A DNA stretch of 39,126 bases from Helochares maculicollis (lineage: Eukaryota > Arthropoda > Insecta > Coleoptera > Hydrophilidae), in the NCBI GenBank assembly GCA_033557835.1, contig JAWQRO010000432.1:1-39126 (forward strand). The letters are read 5' to 3'. Shown piece after piece: positions 21,666 to 33,298 of the stretch. The first letter of the stretch is position 1. The number at the start of each line of letters is the position of its first letter. Both the position numbers and the translations under genes were made by a program. A model generated the notes under the pieces. The model was not told the origin of the DNA and did not search any database. It saw only the letters and a list, made by a program, of their open reading frames with translations.

Positions 21666-21940
21666 CAATTGTAGAGAAGATACTGAGGGGGTATGCTAAA
21701 CAGGAGCTTGAAACGGCACAAATAACTTTTAAACATGAAACAAGAACTAGTGCATACAAAGAAGATTAACGAAATAGATATTAGAATAAGATAAGGAACT
21801 ATACCTTAGTAGGACTAAGAACAGTTTTTAGCAAGAGAGGAAGTATAGAAGAATTCCAAGTACCTAGTTTGATAGAAGATATAACATCAGCATATACAGA
21901 TTTGAAGCAAAAGGTAGAAATGTGTGTCTGAGAATATTTA
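21160..21940 (+). mobile_element. decayed non-LTR retrotransposon (reverse transcriptase fragment)
   Basis: Translated in shifting frames, the plus strand retains the order of a LINE-type reverse transcriptase. EEVEEAI-NAKVGKR comes first (family: EEVxxAI...GKAPG), then EPYKLIILIHKNW (PIxKKGD block). After a (TA)n tract come IVEKILRGYAKQELE (YKxxxxRL block) and SKRGSIEEFQVPSLIEDI. Many stops and frameshifts interrupt it, and the catalytic FADD region is absent. The clade cannot be named. The TA tract at 21604-21664 interrupts the domain between two recognisable blocks. Confidence 0.6.
21604..21664. repeat. (TA)n microsatellite, about 30 units
   Basis: About 60 bp of uninterrupted alternating T and A lie inside the reverse transcriptase relic. 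The tract is long enough to be length-polymorphic. Confidence 0.95.
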
Positions 21941-23019
21941 AATGAACATAATAATGAAACAAATAGATCATCCAATTACATCATTTGAAAAAATAATCAG
22001 TTTTGGATAATACGGTGCCCCATGAGATAGAGTTTATGTATTGTTAATCTACTTTTGGGTTAAATATGGATTCGACTTGTTCTATATTGCTATGAAGTCA
22101 AACTTGTATTGCAAAGCAGCTTGGAACATAGGAATATTTACATTAAATTTGGCAATAATTATGATAACAACTGCAGGTATACTATTCCTGCATTAAAAAT
22201 GATGATATTTATAACTATATTTAGCGCAGTGCACTACGTTGACTTCAATATAAACATAATATAAGGGTTTAAGTTCTGATAAAGCTGAAATACAATACAC
22301 TTGATTGTCTACAAATACACCATATTTGAAATTAGGACCTTGGGAATTATTAAATTAAAAATCAACTCGCACATTTAAAATATCGATGAATTCCTAACTC
22401 ATTTTTATTATTGCAATAGCATAGCCAAGTATTAGCAATGTTTTAGTTTTGCAATTTAAGTAATTGCTAGATTTAAAATAGTTTTTATTATCAAAATTTA
22501 GTTGATATTATTCTTGTGAGGATATTGTTGTATATGTGTATACTTTAAAAGCATTAAATATAATGTAATCTATATATTTAGTTACAAAAATTAAATAATT
22601 TATATCTTTTGGTTTGCTAAGATACAGACAATAAGTAATTATGAAGGAAGCAATTACAAACTCTGAATACTGAAAAAGAATTCAAGAATAGTCAATGAAT
22701 CCATGCAGCAACATAAAAAATTTGGACTAGCAGCTTGGTATTCAACTCTTTTATGTGCCTGTGTACAAAAGGCCACGTAGATTTTTATTTGCTTGCAAGC
22801 CATAGCATATTTTGGAATATTTTCAAATGAAAAATGAATAGTAATAGTTGCTCTGATTATTAGCCCCTCATCTAAATATCACAATCACTATTAAAATCTG
22901 TAAAGCTCATAAGAAGAGAACTATTCAAAAATGTTTTAGCAGAAATAACAAATTTTATTCAAAATGCAAAGTAGGCATCATATGAATATGAAATGAAATA
23001 AATGATGTCGTTAACTTAC
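21941..23019. other. AT-rich intergenic stretch
   Basis: No open frame, repeat or RNA gene is recognised between the retrotransposon relic and the NDUFA11 poly(A) site. Confidence 0.5.
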
Positions 23020-23025
23020 TTTATT
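23020..23025 (-). promoter_or_regulatory. poly(A) signal of NDUFA11
   Basis: TTTATT on the plus strand reads AATAAA on the minus strand, about 42 nt beyond the NDUFA11 stop. Confidence 0.6.
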
Positions 23026-23066
23026 TATATACAAGCCAAAACTACATTGTTCAAACATACAAGTTT

Positions 23067-23567
23067 TTATGATTTTCTAATATCGTTTAGGAGAGTCCAA
23101 TCATGACGGACTGCCATGACACCTCCATGAGCTCGCGGTCGGTTGTTTGGAATAAGTTCCCAATTATGCTGGACAGCGTGCTTCTTCAGCGCTGCAGCTG
23201 CAGAAAATCCAGCACAGGCAAAGAAGCCCGCAACTGTGCTCTTTCTCCAAGCCCCTAATACGCTACCAGCAGCTACGGCGCCTGCAACCCAATTGGCTTT
23301 GTCGTCCTTCTTACGAATGCTCGTAAGCAAGTTTGTTGTTATTACAAATGCAGAACTGATCCCTATCAGAGGGAAAGTAATGTAAGCATATCTTCCTAAT
23401 GCAGCCAAATAACCTTTAGGCCGAGAATACAACAGAACGTCTCCTGTAGAAATGAATAAGCCTGATAGGACTGTTGGTTTTAAGACGAACCATAATTTTT
23501 TAATCAAATCTTCGCCATCTGGGGTATCAAAATAACTGTAGGGTTTTGTTTTTACTTCTTTGGACAT
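23067..23567 (-). CDS. NDUFA11: NADH dehydrogenase (complex I) accessory subunit NDUFA11 (B14.7)
   Basis: A single uninterrupted frame of 166 residues begins at ATG 23567 (MSKEVKTKPYSYFD). The in-frame GTG three codons earlier is not needed as a start. YFDTPDGEDLIKKLW matches the conserved N-terminal YWDIPDGTD-like motif. It is followed by four hydrophobic segments of the Tim17/22/23-like fold, rich in small residues: roughly PTVLSGLFISTGDVLLY, AYITFPLIGISSAFVITTN, WVAGAVAAGSVLGAW and TVAGFFACAGFSAAAALKK. The C-terminus is longer than in the human protein (about 141 aa) and basic. By family knowledge it is an inner-membrane subunit that stabilises the complex I membrane arm and supercomplexes. 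It has no intron, so a retrocopy cannot be ruled out, although the frame is intact and an AATAAA follows. Confidence 0.9.
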   Translation of the reverse strand: MSKEVKTKPYSYFDTPDGEDLIKKLWFVLKPTVLSGLFISTGDVLLYSRPKGYLAALGRYAYITFPLIGISSAFVITTNLLTSIRKKDDKANWVAGAVAAGSVLGAWRKSTVAGFFACAGFSAAAALKKHAVQHNWELIPNNRPRAHGGVMAVRHDWTLLNDIRKS

Positions 23568-24539
23568 TTTTAACACATCAAATTTTGTCGAGTGATACCA
23601 AATTATGTAAAAGTTCTAAAATGGAGATAGATCCCTATTCTGAAAATAGAGGTTAACAACAATTTGACGTTTATTAGTTGGCTGCAGTTTGGTAGATGGC
23701 ATCATAATAGGAATAGAGTGTAAGCAGACGAAGCAGAATAAAAATCGAACTGTTAATTGATTTTTAAAATAAATATGTGGCTTATATAAAATAGGTGTTT
23801 AGTGGAGAACAATGTATATGTAACATTTAAGACTCTATAATACAGTTTTATTTTAGTCTTATGTTCTTTTTTGTAATAGTTTTAAAATGCAGAACAAAAT
23901 CATCTCAACAAACTCATCAGCAAAAATAGTTTCTTAATAGGATATAATTATTAAATCTTCAAACATACATAAAATAAGCCCACTCAAAGTTGTAATTTTA
24001 GTTTTATAATGCTGTAGTAATGTACCGTATAATAGGTAATTCCTATTATCTTCGGTGTTGGTGTGATTCCTAACAAAATTTCCAAAATGTCTCTTTAAAT
24101 TGGTAATCGAGCCAATCTTGTACTTGAAATCATGTATCTAATTAATTCGAGCACTATATTTTCCAGTAATAAATAATATTGCTTTAGTAAAAATCTAGAG
24201 TGTCTTCACTCAACATTCCCCATTTAAATATATGTACGACATAAAAGTACCTGTGATTAATAATATTAAAATTACTTATATGCGCTTCAAAACTAAAAGC
24301 AAACGTTTTAATATTCATAATTAACACTAACGTCAATGTCTATATCCAACACATTAATATATTCATAAGGGATATTCAGTTATTTTTCAGTGTATATATA
24401 TATATCATCGGAATGTTTGAAATATTTCTTTATGTAATGTATAATACTTTGTGCTTAAAAATATATATACTCTTATAAATATCCTATGCGAATGCTTGAA
24501 TTTTAAAATGTCAATTCATAACTAAAAGGAGGGTCCAAT
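23568..24539. other. intergenic sequence upstream of NDUFA11
   Basis: It should contain the NDUFA11 promoter. No clear element, gene or repeat was recognised apart from short TATATA tracts near 24395. Confidence 0.4.
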
Positions 24540-25624
24540 CTTGGTATATAAATTCTAAAAATGAAATTTCTGACGGTCAAGTTCCACTTCCGGCTTTCAA
24601 ATTTATGTGGAACTATTTGTTATTGCTATATTTTCAAGGTTTAGCATTTTTGTAAAATTTTTTATTCCAAAGCCTACTAAAATTGGAATTTTTAAAATTA
24701 TAAAAATTGCACTTCTGGTTCTCCGATCATGTTAAAAATTTGTACCTGCGAGTTTTTTTGTAATAATTAAGATGTGAACGAAATTTCAATAGGGTAGCCT
24801 AGTTTTAAAAACTACTTTAGTTGAAAAAATTTCAAAACTATGTAGGTAAACATATACTACATGCCTCAAAGTTGATACGGATCTAAGATTTTGCGATAAT
24901 GGCCGTACACCAAATTTCATTGCTCCAGCTCATACGGTGTGATTGCTGTTGCGTTTACATACACACACACAGACAACTTACCAAAAATGGTCAAAATAGG
25001 TTCAGGGACACTCAAAACGTAGAGATAAGTAAAAATCTCGAGGTCCAATTTTTTCGTGATCCCAATATCTTCCTTTTACTATACTTCGTATAGTATATGG
25101 GAATGTAGAAAGGAAATTTATGCCGGTAAAGTCCCACTTCCGGCTGTCAAATTTACACGGAACTATTTGTTATTGCTATATTTGTCATGTTTAGCATTTT
25201 TCAACATTTTTGTAAAAGTTTTTATTCCAAAGCCTACAAAAATTGGAATTTTCATAGTTATAAAAATAGCACTTCTGGTACTCCGATCATGTTAGAAATT
25301 TGTATCTGCGATTTTTCTGTGATATTTAAGCTGTGCATGAAACTTCTGGTGATCCTACATGCCTCAAACATTGACACAGATCTAAGTTTTTGCGATACCA
25401 TCTTTCATCCGTTCACCTCAACTAGTCTGATCGCTATCGTGTTTACATACACACACGTACATATACACATACACACACACACACAAAGACAACATGCCAA
25501 AAATTGTCAAAATGGATTCCGAGGCACTCAAAACGTGGACGTTCGTTAAAATCTCGAGGTCGGCTGTTTTCATGGTCCCAATACCTTCCCTTTACTATGC
25601 TTCGTATAGTAATACGGGAATGTA
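24540..25624 (+). repeat. tandem pair of ~550-bp repeats ending in a hairpin
   Basis: Two head-to-tail units share long blocks in the same order: CCACTTCCGGC, GGAACTATTTGTTATTGCTA, TTTATTCCAAAGCCTAC, CTCCGATCATGTTA, TTTACATACACACAC, CACTCAAAACGT and AAAATCTCGAGGTC. Matching points (GTTCCACTTC at 24581, GTCCCACTTC at 25131) lie 550 bp apart. Each unit contains a (CA)n tract, longer in unit 2. Each ends in a TACTATAC-TTC-GTATAGTA hairpin (25077-25095; 25593-25611, one mismatch) followed by GGGAATGTA. The unit boundary is the hairpin. No protein is encoded; open frames across it are chance. Class is unknown: satellite-like or the 3' end of a transposon. Confidence 0.8.
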
Positions 25625-27996
25625 AAAACATATACTATCAAAGTACTATTGGAAGCCTCATGGAATCATGATAATCAGCTACTTTATTGACTTTATTTAT
25701 GATTTCAATCATTTTTCGCCTTTCACTTATTTAGTCATTTATTTTCCTGTGTCATTTCGTTAATCCTAACATGCCTCTTTGGGTAGAAGTCCTATGTTAG
25801 CACACGTAAGATGCATTGATGACAGGATTTACGTTTTAGATTGAGAGGCATTCCGGATTTGAATATTTTATAATTACTCCAGGATGCTCTCCAACACAGT
25901 TTGCACATTCTGTTTATTTCAAGGAGCAGCGATCCTGAAGCTTTGATAGACTGTAGTAACTAGATATATTTGCCAGCTTGTGCCAATGTTTTTCCATTCA
26001 TGATGATGTCTTTTGAACAGTACTAATGTCTATGCATAGTTTATTTGCAAGCCTACTTTATGACTGGCAGCACACAACTCTTCTATATTCTTTCCGAAGT
26101 CTAAAAATACATCAAATTACAATAGCTTTGCTACAGAGCTGTGATTGAAATAATCACGACTATAACCCAGACTCGGTGTTGTTAATTCACAAATAAATTA
26201 CATATCCCAGGATCAAATTTAATTTTTAATGTTTACAATTGTGCTTGCTGTGACTATTAACATATCTCAGGACTACAATATAAATACAAGAGATTAATAT
26301 GGAATTTGTTGCCACTTAATAACCTCAAGGTTAAATGTAAACCGATGTCTTAGTGTCTAGATACAATTTTAGGTCTCCGAAAATTAAGAGTGTGTTGTCA
26401 ATGAATTTGGAAGCTGTAGCTGGTTTAAGGGTGAGACTTCTAAACATTTAATATTTCTTGTGCAAAAAGATCACAGTAATGTATATTAGAACCAGTTCTT
26501 AAATAGTTTTTTCAATTTGATTTCCAATGCCGACTTTAACAAATAAAATAAGCTGTGAGTATACCATTAACGCAACTCGCAGGAAAAGTCTTGTAAATTC
26601 TAAAATACACCAAAGCGAAGTTATAGGCTTTTGTCAGTCTTCTATTATATCATTCTCTCTATGATCTTCCTATATAATTTAAAATCATGGTTGCTATAGA
26701 TATTATTGGAGAGTTCCAAAGTTATTTGTATACTGTCATACTGACATTTTAATGTATAATGTATCCAAGGCACAAGTTTCATTTGATTCATAAGAAAAAA
26801 TTAGGATAGGCTCCCTTCACTATCCCAGGCATAAATCACAACACAGCAAACTCATAAATCAAATGCTAGTCTGTGTCAAGGAGATTACAGGATAGAATTC
26901 TGAGTCGTCAATATGCGACAGGAGAATTTATACAGGAAGCCTGCAGTCAGCAGTGAACATTCGATTGCTCAGGACAATATTTCTTAAGGTACATAAATGA
27001 AAAATACACATTGACATTTATAATTAAATATATTTAATATAAATATCTTACACTCGAATACACATCTAGTTTATATTAATTGCAAACAGATCATTTGCAA
27101 TAAACTAGTCTAGCAAAACACATTCATGTATATTAAATACAATTCTTCATTTGAGACCTATGTTCAATTTACAATAAAACCGATTGGTTCATAACAGTGT
27201 AAAGAGAACTTGTAGATAAAGAGAGACAATTTTTATTTACCATTGTACCAACAGAGTGTCAATTATTTGAGCGAAAACGGGGATAAGGTGAAAATTTTAC
27301 AATTTTTACAGGCTTTTCATTTCGTTAAATACCTACAACTAATTAAAAAAAACTTACTCAGTAAGTTGGGAAAACAAAACTATTCCATAGCTTTAAATGC
27401 ATAAAAACCAAGCATACTTGGAATGATAAAAATAACAAGAGTATTCACTTTATTTTGTTCTAATTTGTCAATCGCTTTTTACTCAAATAAATACAGCAAA
27501 TTGGTTTTGTCACACTTTCTTTAAGCTACTTAAAACTAAATAAATAACATTAAATAGGTAAAAAAATTCACAAAAAAACGTACTAAAAAGTATGGAGCGT
27601 AAAAGCAATTGTTTTAAGTTAAAAAAGAATCACAAAGTTGCATACACAACATTAGTCATGTAACTTTTCTCATTAAGTTTCGATGCAATGTGTACAATAA
27701 TTACAATTTTATAGACAACAATAAAAAGCAGTATACATTTTTTTAATTTTTAAAATGTCCCATTTTTATTTTCAATATCACGCACGGAAAATACCTGTAT
27801 CGTTTTATATTGTTTTAAAAACTTTTGTAGAGTTCTGTTTCTATGGACTTAGTTCTCACTTGACCAATTTCAGTAAGCGACCAGATTCTTATTTTTAGAT
27901 TAATTTAATTTGTTCACCTTTAATTTAATTCAACTATACACTATTTTCAGGGGGTCTAACTCGCCGGTGATAAGGTCTTTTAGGGCACAGCAGTCC
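25625..27996. other. intergenic DNA and probable 3' UTR of the BAZ2-type gene
   Basis: The part next to 27996 is presumably the 3' UTR of the minus-strand PHD/bromodomain gene. AATAAA on the minus strand occurs at 27770-27765, with further candidates to about 27230. Between 25640 and 27200 nothing is recognised. Confidence 0.45.
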
Positions 27997-30900
27997 TCAA
28001 CTGTTTGATGTGCATAATTCATTCCACCTTGCCTCAAAAAATTGACGCATGCAATGGCCAGCCTTTCCTACGGGGCTATCATCTTCATTAAAGGTCTCGC
28101 AATTGTTAAAGATTTGTCTAACGTCCGCACAAAATTCTTCCTTTGATTTGTAACTGAAAATATTTAAAAAGCATTCCATTAGAAAACACAATAACATATT
28201 TCCTCTTCAGCAAATACACACACTTCATTTGATATTTACCTGGTACACAGAAAGCATTACTTGCACATTAAATGTAAATTTTATAAATGCATAATTATTC
28301 TAACCTGGGTATTAGTTTCAACATATTTGCTGTTTGTTAACAATTTAGCAGTTTGCAAATTTTTAAAAATATTAGGAGCATAAATAAGCATTTCTTTTAT
28401 CAAAAATGTATTGTAAAAGAATGATACCTCATGCTTTATTGGAAGTATTTATCCACCACTAGTCACTACTTCGCCTCACTGTTCTAGCAATATATGAATG
28501 CTGTGCTGGACGAATGATTCTTTTTTAGAAACTATTTTCATTAGATATGAAGTGTCACTCAAATAAGTCTGGTGCTATTATTTCAAAAAAGTAGTAATTT
28601 AAAGGAGCTATGACTGGTGAATACGCCAGATGAGACAAAATTCCCCGATTGAGTGTTTCCAAGTACATGTGAAATAACTAGGTGAGCATGTCCAAGCATG
28701 GCTAGGTCCCAGTTTGCTATAGTGTCTATTCTTTGGGATATCGCAATAGATTTGTTTTTCATTACTGATAGATTGAAGTTGCAAAAACCACCTTCTTGAT
28801 TGTGCCTGACAAACACCATCTCACATGTCAAAAATTATAATTTAATGTGTGTCAACTTTGCTTTTGAATCAATCTAATGATCTTAACCCATTGAGGACCA
28901 TGTCCGTCACCTGTGATTGACCCTGAATTTTTCATTTAGATCATGTCTGCTACAGTTGACCGACAGCGTAAAAAATTATAAAACTTAAAGTTTACATTCT
29001 GTTGAGAATATAATGAACATTTCTTTGATTTTTATTCATTACATAGTTCTATCATTAATCTTTATCATATGAGATCAAATTACATATGTATTTTTTATTG
29101 TCCAAAGTTAGAGCAAACATTTGCGTAAATTAACATAGTCTAACTTCCAAAACAATTAGATTTATGAAACAAAAAATAGATGCTAATTGGGCGATTTGTT
29201 CCTTTCAACTTAAAATACGAGAGGCCGAGCTTACATATATTAAAAATGTGCAGATAATATATATTAATCATTCAGCTGGGAAAGAATACAATCTGTGTAC
29301 CATATACACTACGTCCATATGATAAAGGTTTTTGCATTTTAATAGATTTTATTAAAACATAGTTAACATAAAAACGATTGTTATTGGCAGGCATCACAAA
29401 ATGTGACAACTTGTTAAGTGATTTTTTTGGCCATTGTTTTACCAGATTGTCTTATTTTTTCATAACATGATTTACAATATTTTTGCACCTCAGAGATTTT
29501 TCCAGATTGGTTTTAGTGGTTGTGTCGATTTCTAGAAGTTGTTACAATACTGTCTTCTTCTCAGCAATTTGTGTGATGTTCTGCTAATTGTTTCCTTAAT
29601 TCGGTAGTACTGACCTCTTCTTGGTCAGATAAATCAGCTGACTACTACGCTAGTTGAAAAGTTCACAGAGTGACACCTATGCTCCAATAGTTGAAATAAA
29701 TATACGACTGTATTATGTAAAATTTCAAATCAATATGTCATGTCACAACAAAATATTGAAAGTAGACGTGTCACTATGAAAAGTGCTACTATTGAAGAAA
29801 TGATTAATTTTACACATTTCAAAGCTACAAATTATAGACGATTGACCAAACCTAAAATTGCCGAGGTGCCGAGTGGGATGTTCTCGACTTTTCGCCTGTA
29901 TTCAAAATAGTAAAACTGATTGTATATGTCGACTCGAAAGTATGGAAGAGATTTGGGCTAATTACTACGATCCTCAACTATGACAACAAACTGCCGAGAG
30001 GACGAAACCCAGATGTTCAGCTCAAAAGCAAGCGAAGGGGTTTCAATCATCCACGAAGTCCATCAATTGTTTGAGATACAAAAGGATTGTAATAATTGGT
30101 TACCTTTAAACAGGTACTACTATAAGAGGAGAATATTATACAAAGTATTTGGACCAACTAAACAAGAAAATTATGAGCAAAGACCTGCTTTGTGGAAAAA
30201 AAATCCTCTATCACCATAACCATGACGTTTCCAAACCAGCGATGTTGTAAAGATGAAACCGATTGAATTAAAGTACGATTGCTTGGGCCATCCACACTAA
30301 GTCACGAGGTCTGGCTCTTCACAGCTTTCATCTGCCCCACACTCAAAACCTTGCGGTATGAAAAGTGTTCATCAAATTATTGCAGCAGTAGATGAGTAGT
30401 TTAGAGATACTGTGGAAAATAACTTTACCGATGGAATACATGAATTGAAGAATTCTTGGAAAAAGTGTTTTAAACTTCAGACTGAAGAACTGAAAAATAG
30501 TAATTTTTACGAACCATAAACTCGCTTTTCCATTTTTGTTCAGTGAACTTTTCAATTAACGTAGTGTAATGTGTAGTTTTAACTTGCATTCTGATTGATT
30601 TTCAACATTTACGACTTCTGTTGAATGCCCTCTTGATAGAATTAGGATGTTCCATTTATCTTTTCATTTTAAAATGTTTATTCCTTATTAAATTTTTTGC
30701 AATATTTTTTCATTTTATCAATATTACTTAATGCGGATTTTATTGTTGATTTGAATGCAATGTTACTGATAAACTAGATGATTTATTGATCAATTATTTT
30801 GCAGTTTCCAAGCTTGTCAGAGTATAGCGTGTGCACTTTATAGAATAAATCTCTATGAAATGGGCTTTACATTTTCTTTTTCCTAAGTTTTTCCCTGTAT

Positions 30901-33298
30901 TCAGGAAATTACGTTTATGGCACATAAGTTTTTTAAATATTGACTAACTATAATGGGGGCACAAAACAGGATTCTTGGCTGAACTGCAATATTTTTTAAA
31001 ATTAATTCCCTGCTTGTTAATAACTGGTTATATTATAAACAAATGATTGGAGGAATAATTATTGTTTCTGCAAAATGTACGATTTTCAATAACAGTAGAA
31101 ATGGACATGATTTTTTGCAAACAGTTGCATATACACAGGATCATAAGACAAATAAAAATATATTCCTGGTAGTTTCACTAATCTCATCCATAGAATTAGC
31201 CTAAAAAAATTATTTGTATTGCTTTTAGTTTGTCACTGTCTACTTTGCCAAGAGCTGCATACATTCACTTTCTAATTGCTGTGATGCATACAAGTTTGTC
31301 TCCTGCAATTTTCTCAAAAAAAAATTCTGACACAAATAATTCATAGGTTTCAATTGCTGTGTCTAAATTTATATGGTGTTTTAGACTTAGAAACTCAGGG
31401 TAAAAGGAACAACGTTTTGCCGATTAGTTCACTTTAAGCCATGAAATCTGATCTAGCGGTCCAAAAGTAGAAACAACGAAGCTAATGTATTGATATTGGT
31501 AGTGAAGAAATTTCAATCTCTTAGTGGTACATACTGTAATACCTTCCATTCTAAGCAGTGCATGTGGCCTGACTGTACTCAATATGTTAAGCGATATGAA
31601 TATACTGATTGAATTACTGCTTTGTATCTGCATGTGCTTCATTTGGCACCAATTTTCATCCAATTCTGTGTCTTCGTACATTTTTGTGCTTATCTCTACA
31701 TTCTTTATAGTCAATGACAAATGCACCTCTCCCCAACCCTTGACCCATTCATGGCAATTTATCTCAGTTAAGCTGGCACACCATATGCTTCTACAAGCTA
31801 ATGATGCACCTCAACTGCATATTTCTCTAAATTAAAGCAGTAAATCTAAAGCGCCTACAAACGATGCTTATTTGGTTCAAAACTCAACATTTTTGTACGA
31901 AAAAAACTTAATTGCTAGTGATCTTAAATCACTAATATTTCAAAATTATGTAATTACCAGATGTCCAACCATATGATATGACTTATTTATACTCCTACTA
32001 AAAAATAATAAAATAATTTTGCGTAATTTACGACAGGACTCTTAATCCAATCTACTGGCTATATCTACTCTTAATGTTGTTACATTGAGATGTACCAATT
32101 TGATGGTAACTGATTCACTGCCTACTTTTTGATTACAAAAACCGTAGCACTAAGGGAATTATTTAAAAATAATTACCACTATCCTGGTTTGAGAGAGACA
32201 ACTCACAATTATACAAGACTTTATCGGCCATCACCAATTGATTGGTCTTACTAAATATAACTTGCTTGCTTTTGTAGGTATTACGCATCACAAAATTTTA
32301 TATTTCATATGCAATAAAAGATGAGCTGACAGTAATGCATCACTTTTGCCTAGAATTTTTTACAATGCTGTGTTTCAGGTAAATATCAATACTTTAATGT
32401 ATACTTTTGAAAATGTGTTTGAATAATAATTAGTACTTACTGGACGTCTTGCAATCTTTTTTTGATAGTTGATAGATCCATAGGACTTTTTATAATTTTC
32501 TTATACGTAGGAAACTGTTTAGTGTTAACTGGTAGAAGAAAGGGCCATGCATCATCATGACATTCAAGATCTTCTAGAATTGCCTTACAAGGAGCCAATT
32601 CTTTAAGTAACTTTTTTGGAATGCCTCTGTCCTTTTTTGGACCAGATGGAGAACCCACATTCAAGCTTGAATTCGAAACATCGCTCTGATTGCAAGAAAT
32701 TGTTTGTTGGTGATTTATGTCTTCGTTTGTTGTTGCAGAACTATGAGACGGGGCTGGACTGAACGGTAAAGAAATAATTTGTATACGTTAATATTGTACT
32801 AAACAAAAATCCACCTACCTAGAGGGCGGATGATCTGACGATTCGCTTTCTCTTGCTTGCTTGTTTTCTTTCTTCCGAGACGGCTTTTTCTGGGGCTTTT
32901 TAGATATACAATTAGAGCAGTACCATTTTCCCCGTGGCACTTTGGCCAACGGGGGTCTCATACAGTCTGTATGGTACGCTCTGGGGCATATTTCACATAA
33001 TATTAATTTAGTAGAGGTAGTTGATTGTTTTTTTCCACACACTATGCAATTTCTTTCTCCAGTTGCTTTATTCATACATTCATGGCAATACCTAGAAATG
33101 AATCATTTACAACAAAATTCGCATTGGCACCAAGATCAATTTTTTGTTGCAACCAGTTAAGTCATTATATACTCACCAGTCTCCTTCGGGGATATTTTCC
33201 ATCTTTGGTTTAAAACAGTAAGTATGATAACCTTTGTCACAGCCATCACAGAGGAGCAATTTATCTTCATTGTCCCCGCTGTTACAGAACTGACAATT
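27997..33298 (-). CDS. tou: BAZ2/toutatis-type protein, C-terminal part: two PHD fingers and a bromodomain (partial)
   Basis: Four 3'-terminal exons on the minus strand, 33298-33177, 33091-32819, 32758-32441 and 28153-27997, join in frame to 289 residues and a stop. PHD 1 (residues ~2-50) has the C4HC3 pattern: CQFCNSGDNEDKLLLCDGCD, GYHTYCF, GDWYCHEC. PHD 2 (~60-110) follows: CIVCGKK, LILCEICPRAYHTDC, GKWYCSNC. A Ser-rich linker leads to the bromodomain (~190-285), with its WPF shelf DAWPFLLPV, YKKIIKSPMDLSTIKKRL and the acetyl-lysine Asn segment NNCETFNEDDSPVGKAGHCM. This order and the wording match BAZ2A/B and Drosophila toutatis, large ISWI-associated chromatin remodelling subunits. The N-terminal MBD-like TAM, DDT and other domains are not in the window or were not found. 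A 4,287-bp intron (28154-32440) filled with transposon remains interrupts the bromodomain between the PMD region and the helix carrying the Asn. Confidence 0.93.
28435..28835 (-). mobile_element. decayed mariner transposase fragment
   Basis: In shifting minus-strand frames the relic retains ILSHLAYSPVIAPLNYYFF, equivalent to the mariner YSPDLAPSDYHLF block that holds the last catalytic Asp (here replaced). A HFISNENSF segment and LLEQ-GEVVTSGG, the mariner C-terminal ERWQKVVxSxGxYF motif, follow. Frameshifts and stops are frequent. No terminal repeats were identified. It lies in the BAZ2 intron. Confidence 0.55.
28883..31430 (-). mobile_element. decayed piggyBac-like element, interrupted by a mariner
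   Basis: The low-coordinate end shows TTAA (28883-28886) followed by CCCATTGAGGACC, a piggyBac-type target site and terminus. The transposase reads on the minus strand. ETYELFVSEFFLRKLQETNL then YA (about 31300-31350) matches the conserved FExFFTxELxxxIVxxTNLYA entry of the transposase domain. RLILWMRLVKLPGIYFYLSY with DPVY (about 31110-31190) matches the LLLLMGxVKLPSIxDYWSxDPLY block. KYCKSCYEK, SGKTMAKK and VVTFCDACQ (about 29400-29490) match the Cys-rich C-terminal domain. Stops and frameshifts abound. The far end was not located. The element lies in the BAZ2 intron and carries a mariner at 29643-30566. Confidence 0.7.
29643..30566 (+). mobile_element. mariner element with terminal inverted repeats, internally decayed
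   Basis: Terminal inverted repeats of 24 bp, 29643-29666 and 30543-30566, match at 21 positions (core TTGAAAAGTTCAC). A TA follows the right end at 30567-30568; the expected left TA reads AC. In shifting plus-strand frames the body retains YYDPQL (about 29965), RGEYYTKYLDQLNKK (about 30130), the HHNHD region where HDNAxxH is expected, and VIAAVDE-FRDTVENNFTDGI with HELKNSWKKC near the end (about 30380-30470). These are mariner transposase landmarks. The DDE residues are broken and stops interrupt the frame. At 924 bp it is shorter than a typical ~1.3-kb mariner, so internal deletion is likely. Confidence 0.8.
31431..32440. other. remaining part of the BAZ2 bromodomain intron
   Basis: The minus-strand open frame at 31424-31726 may belong to the N-terminal part of the piggyBac-like transposase, since it runs directly into that relic, but it has no recognisable motif. 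The rest is AT-rich intron with nothing assigned. Confidence 0.4.

Noticed and set aside
23143..23385. Plus-strand frame inside NDUFA11
   Set aside because: It is antisense to a conserved intact protein with good family resemblance.
24899..25631. Several open frames of 60-120 codons across the tandem repeats
   Set aside because: They encode the repeat and its CA tract; the two units do not share a conserved frame.
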